Part shown: positions 55,380-64,000 of the stretch, piece after piece
Layout of the letters: each line of letters starts with the position of its first letter
Numbering within the stretch: position 1 is the first letter of the stretch
Assembly (NCBI GenBank): GCA_027704905.1
Contig: CM051005.1
Span: forward strand, 8,474,806 to 8,538,805
DNA from: Muraenolepis orangiensis
Lineage: Eukaryota > Chordata > Actinopteri > Gadiformes > Muraenolepididae
Reading direction: 5' to 3'
DNA: 64,000 bases
Program-made: the position numbers and the translations under genes
The notes under the pieces: generated by a model
What the model was told of the DNA's origin: nothing
Databases searched by the model: none
The model's input: the letters and a program-made list of their open reading frames with translations, nothing else

Positions 55380-56520
55380 TCGCATCCGCTATCAAGCTTG
55401 CACAGTTGTTGTAGTATGTGTTTCCAAGTGGATCATAGACTGAGCTCACAATGGAAAGAATACCTCGTCTAGTATCCGGTTTGGGTTTCAGGCTGACTTG
55501 GAACTTGATGGTGTCTTCTTCCATGCACCACTGTATTCCAAGCGCTCTTTCGATGGGAAGAGTTTGTTTCTCCAAATCCAGGGTCTTCACTTCCTTGGCT
55601 CTTTCCTGTTCAGGAATTGAAGCCAGCACAGTTCTGCTGTTACTTATCCACTTGGTCAAGTTGAACCCTCCTTTTGCACATAAGTCCTTTAGCTCTGCAC
55701 ATAGTCTCACGGCTTCTTCTTCTGTGGAAACAGACTTTAAACAATCATCTACATAGAAGTTGTTTCGAACAGTGTCAACTGCTTCAGCTGAGAATGCTTC
55801 TGTGTTGTCCTCTGCAGATTTCAGTAGGGCATAACTGGCACAGCTGGATGAGGATGTAGCACCGAACAGGTGTACTGTCATCCTGAACTCAGCTAGGGGT
55901 TTAGTGACGTCCCCACCAGGCCACCATAGGAAGCGAAGATAGTCACGGTCTGAGGGTGCAACTTTGACTTGATGGAACATTCCCTCCACATCAGCCATGA
56001 AAGCAATTGGTTCTTGTCTGAACCGCATCAAAACGCCAAGCAACGTGTTGGTAAGGTTGGGACCTTGGATCAGATTGTCATTCAGGGAAGTTCCTTGTAG
56101 TGAGGCAGAGCAATCAAAAACAACATGGAGTGTGTCTTTCCTTGGGTGGCGAACCCCATGGTGTGGTATGTACCATACCTTTCCACTGTCAGTCTTGAGC
56201 TGTTCTTGTGGCACAGGCTCAGCATGACCTTTCTGTATTACGCCTTCTAAAAATGTTCTGTATTCCTCGTGGAAAGTTGGATTCCGGTGGAACTTTCTCT
56301 TTAGTGACATCGTTCTTTGTTCTGCCAGATGGCGATTGTTTGGCATTTTGGTTTCCCTTTGCTTAAATGGAAGTCCAAGTTGATAACGTCCATCTCTTTT
56401 CACAGCAGAGTTCGACATAATCTCCACAAATCTTTTGTCTTCAACAGACATTTCCTTCTTTTCCTCATATTTCCTTTCTGGGAAATCATGGTTGTATTGT
56501 CCAATGAGAAGATCGTTCAA
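55380..56520 (-). pseudogene. BEL/Pao reverse transcriptase
   Basis: An open frame of 380 residues with WYIPHHGVRHPRKDTLHVVF, LTNTLLGVLMRFRQEPIAFM, DVEGMFHQVKV and the active site NNFYVDDCLKS, a Pao-type YVDD. It ends RRGILSIVSSVYDPLG and is followed by a stop-bearing junction to RNase H. The reading frame is good but its neighbours are broken. Confidence 0.85.
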
Positions 56521-56562
56521 GTCTGCTGCTGAAATCCGATTAGCGGTGACAGATGAGTGCAG

Positions 56563-57571
56563 TAGTGATGTGTCGGTCGCGAACGAGCCGGCTCAAAGAG
56601 CCGGCTCTTTTTAGTGAACGACGGGAGCCGGCTCGCACCCGCGAACGAGCCGTTATTGTTTTTTTTTTACAGGTGCTCCGCGTACATGCAGTGACTGAAT
56701 GTCACTGTCATGACTGCATGTCATGCTGTGCATCACGTGAGGATAGATAAGGAGGGAGGGCCGCGTGTGCTCAGTGCTGATAGCTGAAAAGATGGAGGGG
56801 TGACACTTCACACGGTGAAGTGTCAGTTTGCGTCGCGCAAATAAGATGAGTGAAAGTAGGAAAAGAAGCAGCATTTGGCTGCATTTTAACAATTGTGCAA
56901 ACACAAAGGCAGAATGCAGAATTTGCAACATGAAGCTCTCATATAGAGCAGGGTCCACAAACCACCTCCACAGGCACTTGAGAACTGTGCATCCAACAGT
57001 TCAGTTGGAAGAAAAAAGGCAGGTCAGACTGCCTGCTTCTGCTTCTGTGTGTCTACTCCACCTGTTGTTGCTGCAGCTACAGGATCTACCCCCCATGCAT
57101 CAGGTACCCAAAAACCAACAGCTACACAGACCTCAATAAGCCAATTTATATGCAATGAATGGCAAAGGCAATGAATGACCCCAGCTAGACAGAACATAGT
57201 GGATGAAGAATTGGCCAAAATGATTGCAAGTGATTTCCAACCATTTTCCATTGTGGAGGACAAGGGATTCCGAAGCTTCACACAGGCTCTCAATCCAATG
57301 TATGTTCCTCCAAGCAGGAAAACACTCTCAAAAATCATTCCAAGACTGTATGATAGAGAACGTGCTTCACTGCAGGCCAGGGTTAAGGAAGCTACTGCAG
57401 TTTGCCTTACCACTGATTGCTGGACATCAAGAACCACCACCTCTTTCATGTAAATAAAAGGTATATGTGGTAAAATAGAAGAGCCGTTTGGGAGCCGAAA
57501 GAGCCGGCTCTTCTTGGTGAGCCGAGCCAAATGAGCCGGCTCACTCAAAAGAGCCGGAATTCCCATCACTA
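56563..57571 (+). mobile_element. hAT DNA transposon (1,009 bp, deleted), BED-finger type
   Basis: Ends TAGTGATG and CATCACTA with the exact 8-bp duplication GAGTGCAG (56555-56562 and 57572-57579). Both subterminal regions are rich in GAGCCGGCTC, the well-known multi-site ends of this fish hAT group. Two frames remain: 56846-57139, a BED zinc finger (SSIWLHFNNCANTKAECRIC, LHRHLRTVHP), and 57175-57453, the start of the transposase (VCLTTDCWTSRTTTSFM). The catalytic core is lost, so it cannot move alone. It is inserted in the BEL element. Confidence 0.92.
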
Positions 57572-58009
57572 GAGTGCAGTCCATCTCCATCATCCTTGTT
57601 TAGTGATCCATTCACTATCCATCCTAACACTGTTTTAACAGCATAAGGTCCCTCATTCTGACTCGTTCTGATTTAACCATTTATTCACTATTATTCTTTT
57701 TTGGACAATAAAACCCTGCAAACTACACCAGTCGCAACTTGGACATTCTACTATATTTGCATCACAAACTTTGTTACTGAGTAGAGAACTAATTATGCGT
57801 GGTGCATCGTGACGCCTGTCAACACAATCGGGGAGTGACAAGCGGTCACTACAAAGTAGGAAAACGTATCTCCTTAACAGGTGCATGCATTACACTGATC
57901 AGCAAGGTTACTTATAATAGAGGTGGTGTGCCCCCTAGAGTTCAAACATAAATATGACACCAAACATATATACAAATTCTACAAGTCGGTTTCTGCTTCT
58001 ACAGCGGTA

Positions 58010-58380
58010 TAGGCCAGAGGTGGCTCGTGAACTTCTACCGTGGCACCGTAGAGAGCGTCCTGACGGGTGGCGTCACTGTGTGGTACGGCAATACCACTGC
58101 ACGGGACAAGAAAGCCATCCAGAGGGTCGTAAGGACGGCAGAGAAGATCATCGGGTGTGCACTTCCATGCATTGAGGAGATCTTTAGGACCAGATGTCGG
58201 AAGAAGGCCATGTCCTTCATAAAGGACTGCAACCACCCTGGGCACCATCTCTTCTCCCCCCTTGTCTGGTCGCCGGTTGCGCAGCATCCGTACAAGTACT
58301 ACCAGGTTTAAGGATATAAGGTTTTTATGCACAGGCAGTGCGCCTACTAGGAGTGCTGCCACTTTCACTTTCACTTTCAT
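58010..58380 (+). mobile_element. LINE reading-frame end plus 3' UTR
   Basis: Frame 58027-58311 reads FYRGTVESVLTGGVTVWYGN, RDKKAIQRVVRTAEKIIGCA and CRKKAMSFIKDCNHPGHHLF, the C-terminal end of a Rex1/L2-like LINE ORF2, ending AQHPYKYYQV and a stop. The tail matches the truncated copies elsewhere in the window (for example 20340-20430 inverted). Confidence 0.75.
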
Positions 58381-58746
58381 AACATAGTCATTACCATTAC
58401 ATTTACATTTAAAAAAAACATGTACATATCATTTATGTCACTTTGCTGCTAAAATTAAAACACAAAGATAGAACAAAGCTAAAATACATGACTCCAAGAG
58501 CAATGGATGACATGGATGACAAGATTCACACAAGCAGAGCAGACACAGACTATAACATGCGTCAGCAAGTACCGAACAGACACACATACAGTTCAGCACA
58601 TAATGACATTAAACCACATAGCATACACACAGGATAAACAATAACATACATCAACAAGACAAAAACACATACCATGCATATCTAATAACACCAGTAAGAC
58701 AGTTGGCATGATGCCAGCAGAAGCAGCAGATGTACTAATGTACTAA

Positions 58747-58905
58747 TTTGGCCAAGGCCAAACGCATCATAAAAGACAATGCCCATCCCAGCCACAAACT
58801 GTATTCACTTTTACCGTCAGGCAGGCGATACCACAGTATCAAGTGCCGCACAAATAGACTCAGAGACAGCTTCCACAGTCAGGCCATCAGGGTGCTGAAC
58901 AAGGG
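58747..58905 (+). mobile_element. LINE ORF2 C-terminal fragment, second copy
   Basis: Reads AKRIIKDNAHPSHKLYSLLP, SGRRYHSIKCRTNRLRDSFH and SQAIRVLN, the end of another LINE ORF2. It is followed by an AT-rich tail ending in a TTGAAC hexamer run at about 59157-59199, consistent with a LINE 3' terminus. Confidence 0.7.
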
Positions 58906-59156
58906 TGTATAGCATATAACAATGTGTATTTTATTACATTGATTTATATATATTGCTCTTTTTCTGACATATTACATTATATATATTGCATTTTTATATA
59001 TTTATTTATAAGTTTTATATAACTTATACAGTTTTGTTTTTTACTTCTTCTTATCCTATTCTGTTTTTTATAACTGCTGTCTGTCGTCAGGTATTGCACA
59101 TAAGATTTTCCCTCATTGCTTAAAATTGTGTAAACTGTGAAGTGACAATAAACCTA

Positions 59157-59197
59157 ACTTGAACTTGAACTTGAACTTGAACTTGAACTTGAACTTG

Positions 59198-59248
<51 letters not shown>
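59157..59248. repeat. (TTGAAC)n followed by (AC)n
   Basis: About seven hexamer units then about 25 AC units. Confidence 0.9.
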
Positions 59249-59251
<3 letters not shown>

Positions 59252-59344
59252 ATCAAGTCAGTGGAGAATAATGACAGTAAAGCTTACCTGAGCAATACTA
59301 TGAGAGTGCTTGAGTACTTCTCCTTTCATTTCATTATGACTTTG

Positions 59345-59635
59345 TGATAGTATAGTATCACCATCAGAGTGTCAAAGGAAAATATTCAAACTACCACCAT
59401 CTTCTATTGGCTGCTATTGCAGATGTTCAATATCAAGAATAGATAGGATTAGAATAGGGCTGGGGCACTTTGTAGGACAAGCTTATAAACACAACCTTCT
59501 GTCCGTCCTCTTCACCTGCACAAGACTCATGGATTCCCCTGGTCCAGTATAGGTCTGCTTACCATAATTATATGGCAGTAACCATGGATCACACCACCAA
59601 CACAGAGCCGGGTTGAGCCTGTGAAATGATCGTAC
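59345..59635 (-). repeat. Dispersed repeat, right arm of the inverted pair
   Basis: Inverted copy of 53300-53587, similar over the whole length with scattered differences. Confidence 0.8.
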
Positions 59636-61368
59636 ACTGTAAACCCGAATGTTCAAAGTAATCAAATAGATTAAGTAGTGTGTACTCAAAGTTTCAAAAA
59701 AGTTCTACGAACTCAAAAATGTTGAGTTTGTGTGACTTGTCGTCCTTTTTTGAGTAACTGCAACTTAACTTGATTGATTAACTTGATTGACTTGAACTAT
59801 TTGTGTATTAAGTAAGCATAACTTAAAAGCATAAGCACGATAATTAAATAATTAAATCATAATTATAATAATATAATAATATATAATAATAATAAAATAA
59901 AATAAAATAATTTAAATAATTAAGTAATTACATATTCAAAATGATAAATTCCACTGATTTCTATTGTTTCAACATTCATGAGTCTGATGTCAGTAACATT
60001 ATAGTGGGTATTGGGGAGGACTTTAAAGGACTGTATATCATGACTCTGTATATCGCGCGCACTCGCACTCGTGTCGGTCAGAACACAAGACAAGAGGTAC
60101 GATCTTTGGTCTTTAATCCACATGGCATGGGTTCTTCTGGCATTTATCTGGGGTTGGGTGTGTGGTATATACTCATGGAAGCAGTGATTCCTGTGGAATT
60201 GATCTCATGGGTGTCAGACGGGGGGGGGATTCAGGTCGCGATGGCCAGCGGTGGGGGTGGGGGGGAGGGTGGCGGCGGGACTTCAGGTCCGAACGGGGGG
60301 GGGCGTTAACGGCGACGCGTTAGTAACGCATTAACCTTGACAGCCCTATTCTTTATTATCAAATGTATGGTGTGGCGGCAAGGTTTTAGCCGTGGAAACC
60401 TTACCAGCGGAAACGCTGCATGAACGCACACATTGGTCTAGTCGCCACCCTTGAGGGTCAGACGATGTTTCAGCAACACGCCCCTCCCCCCTCCATGAAC
60501 TGTTTCAGCAACACGCCCCTCCCCCCTCTCCCCTTGACGGGCGGTTTCAACCCACCCCCCACCCCCATTTGATTCGCTCCACCCCCCTCCCCCACTCCAC
60601 ACCACTCCACCGCGATCATTTGCTCTCCTCCCCCAACCGCGTTGAAGAACTCCAAGATCTTGTCCAAAGTGCATGGTAAGTTACTTAAAGTATTAATTAA
60701 TTAATAGATACATCACATACATTATACCAATTATAGTTAGTTATTTCTGCTCATTTAATCTACCTGACTTAAAAATATAATTTCGCTCAATTGTTCTCGC
60801 TAGTCTCGCATGTTGGTGTAGTGCAGAGCACATGAGGCTCATATAACGTTGCACTATTCAGCAGGAATGCTTGAAACCTACTCTTTTTCTTATCTTTATG
60901 CACCACGGAGATATATTGCTGTCTTCAACAATTGTACTCTTTGTAAGTCGCTTTGGATAAAAGCGTCTGACAAATGCCCTAAATGTAATGTAAATGTATT
61001 CAGGTTATGGGAAAATGAATCTTGTTTTTAAGAGCTAACTCTGGTTACTAACTTTTACTATCTAAACCAAACCGAAGCCCAAAACGGTGTTAAAATTTCG
61101 AGCACGTGGTTTCCTTCCATTCATGGTGGTTAGAACACGTGTAAGGGATAACTTATGGCTAGCTGGTCATTAGCTAGCCAGCTGGCTTTTACAGCCTAGG
61201 TTTCCGACCGCACAGCAGTGTTGTGTATTCTGTATTCCATGGTCATGTTTTTGTAAGCTAATAGTAATGAACTTTTTGTTATATTGAGTTGTAAGTAATT
61301 CTGGTTTGAATGTTGTTGATGGAGGTCTAAACTTTGTCATTTTTTTTCCTTTCAGGTGGCTTGTTCCG
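59636..61368. other. Stretch left of the C2H2-type gene: repeat end and GC-skewed blocks
   Basis: 59640-59780 holds an AACTCAAAA/TTGAGTT-rich segment like that at the window's right edge. A G-rich block lies at 60215-60306 and C-rich blocks at 60480-60610. GCGTTAGTAACGCATTAACC with TTGACAGCCCTA at about 60317-60348 is the end sequence of a common fish hAT MITE. No exon was recognised before 61369. Confidence 0.55.
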
Positions 61369-63190
61369 ATATGGTCTGGCAGTGTAAGTTGTGCGCTCCT
61401 TCTTTCACTTCCAGAATACAGTTATTTAAACACTACAGACTGCAGCACAGCCCTCTTCCATGCCTCTATACTGATTGCGTGTGTACATTTCAGTCATCAT
61501 TCAGCAGTTGAGGCAGACAATTGCTGAAGAACTGAAGAAGACTGAGAAGAACCTGCCTCTCATTACCAAGATGATGCAGACCACATTTGCCCTGCGCGGA
61601 CAGACCATAGTAAACTCCTGCCCACCAGTGAACGAGCTCATGGACCTGGCCTGCTCTTAAAATAGAGTGTGGTAATATGGATATTTTTTTCCTGTGTTAA
61701 CATATTGCACATTCTGTGTGGTTTAAAGTGAAAGTTGTGGTTCTTACTCATTTGGCGGCTATTTGCTGCGTTATAGAAGTTTAAGAGATCCTCCAAGTTG
61801 AACTGACTAATTGATGTTGATGTATTGTCCTGATGCTGTTTTTAAATGTAGGTGTATGCAGAGTTCCAGATGGTTACAAACCGGAACCTGCCCAACACCT
61901 TCTACGCAGAGCTTGACCGCCATATTCGTAGACTGATGACGTTATTTCGACAGAAGGCGACTAAAACTGGGACCACAGCAGTTGCGTTGGCAGACATTTT
62001 ACGAATCCACGATGAACAGGTGAATAGATTATTATACATGTCGTAGGTTGAACCTCTAACATTGGACAGCTTCAATGATTCAAATGAGCTTTTACATTTT
62101 ACAATTAGTCCACTTTGTGTTTGCTATTTGTCTGATTGCATTAAAGATGTGTAGAGGTTATTTGTGGACATATGTTCTGATTGGACTGTTTAAAATCAAC
62201 ATTGTTCAGTAAACTTTTCAGTATATACACTTCTGTTTTTTATCTTAATAGGAAATCCATGACATCCACACCAGGCGCACCACTGTTCTCCATGCACTTC
62301 CTGTGTATCTGAACGAGGAAGTCTCTGGATTTTTCAGAACCTGCACAGTGAGTCTCCTTAAATAATGAACAGTACCACTGTATATTAAGTGAACAGTTAA
62401 TCAAAATACTAACATGTTTTAGGACTTACCCTTGTTTAGTCTATCCATACAGTTTGTGTGATTTGGAGAGGTATGGTCTGTTTTATTTCACCCTACTACA
62501 AATGAACTGGCTTGGTGTTTTGTTCAAAGCGACAAGAAGTTTAGTAAAACATTTTCCTGTATGTGTTCTTGAGCTTAGTATCAGTCTATCTCCCGCCACT
62601 TAGATTCTCTGGTAACTTGGCTGATTCCTGTGTCCAGAACACGCATCTTCTGTTTTTACTTACAACTTACAAACATAACTCCATATACTTAGCTTTGTGC
62701 TGCACCAGCAGTACTTAAATGATAAGGAGAGATGATTTGTCAACAACAATAACCAAAAAAAACGTTATAAAATAAATTAAGTACTATTTTGTGGAAAAAA
62801 TAATTCTATTTAACTCTTATATTAGTAGAAACCATGGATTAGTTTGTGATTAGTATGTCTCTTTCATTCATTCAGGAGCCTGATGAGCCAGAGCTTGACG
62901 ATGTTGCTGTGGCCCTCCTTACTGTCATCAGTGACCATGACACAAGTCCAGTTCACTACCAGCCTGTGAAAATCTCTGTCGTCCTCGAAAGTGACATCGT
63001 GATCAGCCTCCCCAGATTTGGTGATGCCTTCCTGGTCATGTTTGGACTGATTTATGCACTACACCTCAGCTATCCTAAAGCGCTGACCAACACTTTTGAA
63101 TTCGTTCAGAAGATTGTACTTGGTCTAGAAGCTGGTAAACTGTCGCCCAGGTTGCAGACACTCAAGAATGACTTGATGATAAATGTGTAG
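61369..63190 (+). pseudogene. Multicopy fish C2H2 / uncharacterised-domain gene, probably defective
   Basis: Exon-like pieces in order: 61369-61509 starts MVWQCKLCAPSFTSRIQLFK and continues HYRLQH with CLYTDCVCTFQSSFS then TGA; 61500-61660 gives IIQQLRQTIAEELKKTEKNL and ALRGQTIVNSCPPVNELM then a stop; 61852-62020 gives YAEFQMVTNRNLPNTFYAEL with RLMTLFRQKA; 62252-62348 gives EIHDIHTRRTTVLHALPVYL; 62876-63190 gives EPDEPELDDVAVALLTVISD, FLVMFGLIYALHLSYPKALT and the end LKNDLMINV. Splice sites flank the later pieces. The order matches a large family of unnamed fish proteins with an N-terminal zinc finger. The early stops, and the loss of the middle, suggest a short or dead copy. No known biochemical function. 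Confidence 0.6.
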
Positions 63191-63519
63191 AAAGGATGTG
63201 GGGTGAGGTATTATTATTGTGAATCAAAGTTCTTTCCCTTTGTCACAATAATGCCTTAAGAAGTAAGCAAAGAACTTTGATTCAGAAGGCCTTCAATAAT
63301 ACCTCACTGAGGTATCCTTCTTTCTACACATTTATCAATAGGCCTACTACACAATGTGCACTGTTCATTTTTTCTATTTTCTATTTTTCTATTTGTTTTT
63401 ATTTTATTTGCCATATTTAACTGTTGTAAAGTTGTTTAATTATAGTGATTCTATTGTATTTATGTTTGACTTGTGTACATAAAACTATTTTTTATTAAGT
63501 TCAAATAATGTGGTTGTGT

Positions 63520-64000
63520 ACTTATTTTTTTAAGTTCTGTTAACTTATTCCCACGGATAGAAAACTGAAAACTTTAAGTCGTAGTAACTGAATATAATCA
63601 AGTAGCACCCAATCAAAACTTTTGAGTTCTGAAAACTGACAACTTTAAGTCATAGTAACTTAAATTAGTTAAGTAGCACCTAATCAAAACTTTTGAGTTC
63701 TGAAAACTGACAACTTTAAGTCATAGTAACTTAAATTAGTTAAGTAGCACCTAATCAAAAGTTTTGAGTTCTGAGAACTCAAAACATTTGAGTTCTGTGA
63801 ACTCAAAACTTTTGAGTTCTCAGACTCAAAACTTTTGAGTTCTCAGAACTCAAAACTTTTGAGTTCTCAGAACTCAAAACTTGAGTTCTCAGAACTCAAA
63901 ACTTTTGAGTACTGAGAACTTGAGTTTTTTGAGTTGATAAACTCAAAAATTTTGAGGCAAGTCATTGCCTCAAAATTTTTGAGTTCTGCTAACTTATTCG
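63520..64000. repeat. AACTCAAAACTTTTGAGTT palindromic repeat array
   Basis: Units of ACTCAAAACTTTTGAGTTCT repeat many times, with longer 63-66 bp units (AACTTTAAGTCATAGTAACT plus TTAAGTAGCACCTAATCAAA) before them at about 63560-63765. Each unit is self-complementary. The array runs to the window edge. Confidence 0.88.

Larger units (their letters stand above)
53588..58003 (-). mobile_element. BEL/Pao LTR retrotransposon, truncated and rearranged
   Basis: Left LTR 53588-53962 (TGACCGCTTG to CTTCTACA); right LTR partly conserved as 57856-58003 in direct orientation, with the other part inverted at 57665-57855. A purine tract (AGGGGCCGGTG on minus) abuts the left LTR, as expected for the 3' side of a minus-strand element. 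Pol pieces on minus are reverse transcriptase (55380-56520), RNase H (54670-55336) and the integrase zinc-finger start (54190-54440). Gag and protease are not recognised and the integrase core is absent. A hAT element is nested at 56563-57571. No target duplication is visible. Confidence 0.8.

Noticed and set aside
59939..60309. 122-residue frame ending in a Gly-rich tail
   Set aside because: The tail is the translation of a G homopolymer-rich block and the front lacks any recognisable domain.

Overview
The window is a piece of a bony-fish nuclear genome, most probably from a gadiform (cod family or close relative). Three things point there: a cathelicidin gene whose last exon encodes a long Gly/Ser/Arg/Lys-rich peptide of the kind known from cod; a Ty3/gypsy-type LTR retrotransposon with integrase placed before reverse transcriptase, the arrangement described for Gmr1 of Gadus morhua; and very long AC microsatellites. 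The species itself cannot be fixed from the sequence. No rRNA, CRISPR or operon structure is present; genes are intron-containing.

Left half (1-27 kb): a conserved vertebrate block. CDK5 (minus, 2791-5801, 12 coding exons, 292 aa), ABCB8 (minus, 7945-13257, 15 coding exons, 674 aa) and ATG9B (plus, 14928-24245, 14 coding exons, 816 aa). ABCB8 and ATG9B are head to head across a 1.67-kb shared promoter interval. The same three genes are neighbours on human 7q36, which supports ATG9B rather than ATG9A. Two of the three carry a minor-spliceosome AT-AC intron, and ABCB8 has a GC-AG intron. Introns hold SINEs, LINE 3' fragments and microsatellites.

Middle (27-47.6 kb): a tandem duplication of an ATG9B 3'-flank plus a four-exon cathelicidin gene. 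The proximal cathelicidin (27.1-29.6 kb) is broken: a hAT element with an 8-bp target duplication sits in its signal-peptide exon, exon 1 has a frameshift, and the mature-peptide exon no longer matches. The distal copy (46.0-47.5 kb) is intact. The second unit is split by about 15.7 kb of transposons: a candidate solo LTR, a G2E3-like pseudogene, and a three-level nest in which a Ty1/copia element is interrupted by a Gmr1-like element, which is itself interrupted by an endogenous retrovirus with apparently identical LTRs. Target duplications are visible at both nested insertions.

Right part (47.6-64 kb): a complete but decayed Ty3/gypsy element (47640-52097) next to the cathelicidin promoter, a BEL/Pao element (53.6-58.0 kb) carrying a nested hAT and a partly inverted LTR, LINE remnants, and at the end exons of a multicopy fish C2H2/uncharacterised-domain gene lying between AACTCAAAA-rich palindromic repeats. 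That last arrangement, cut off by the window edge, is the best candidate for an undescribed mobile unit.
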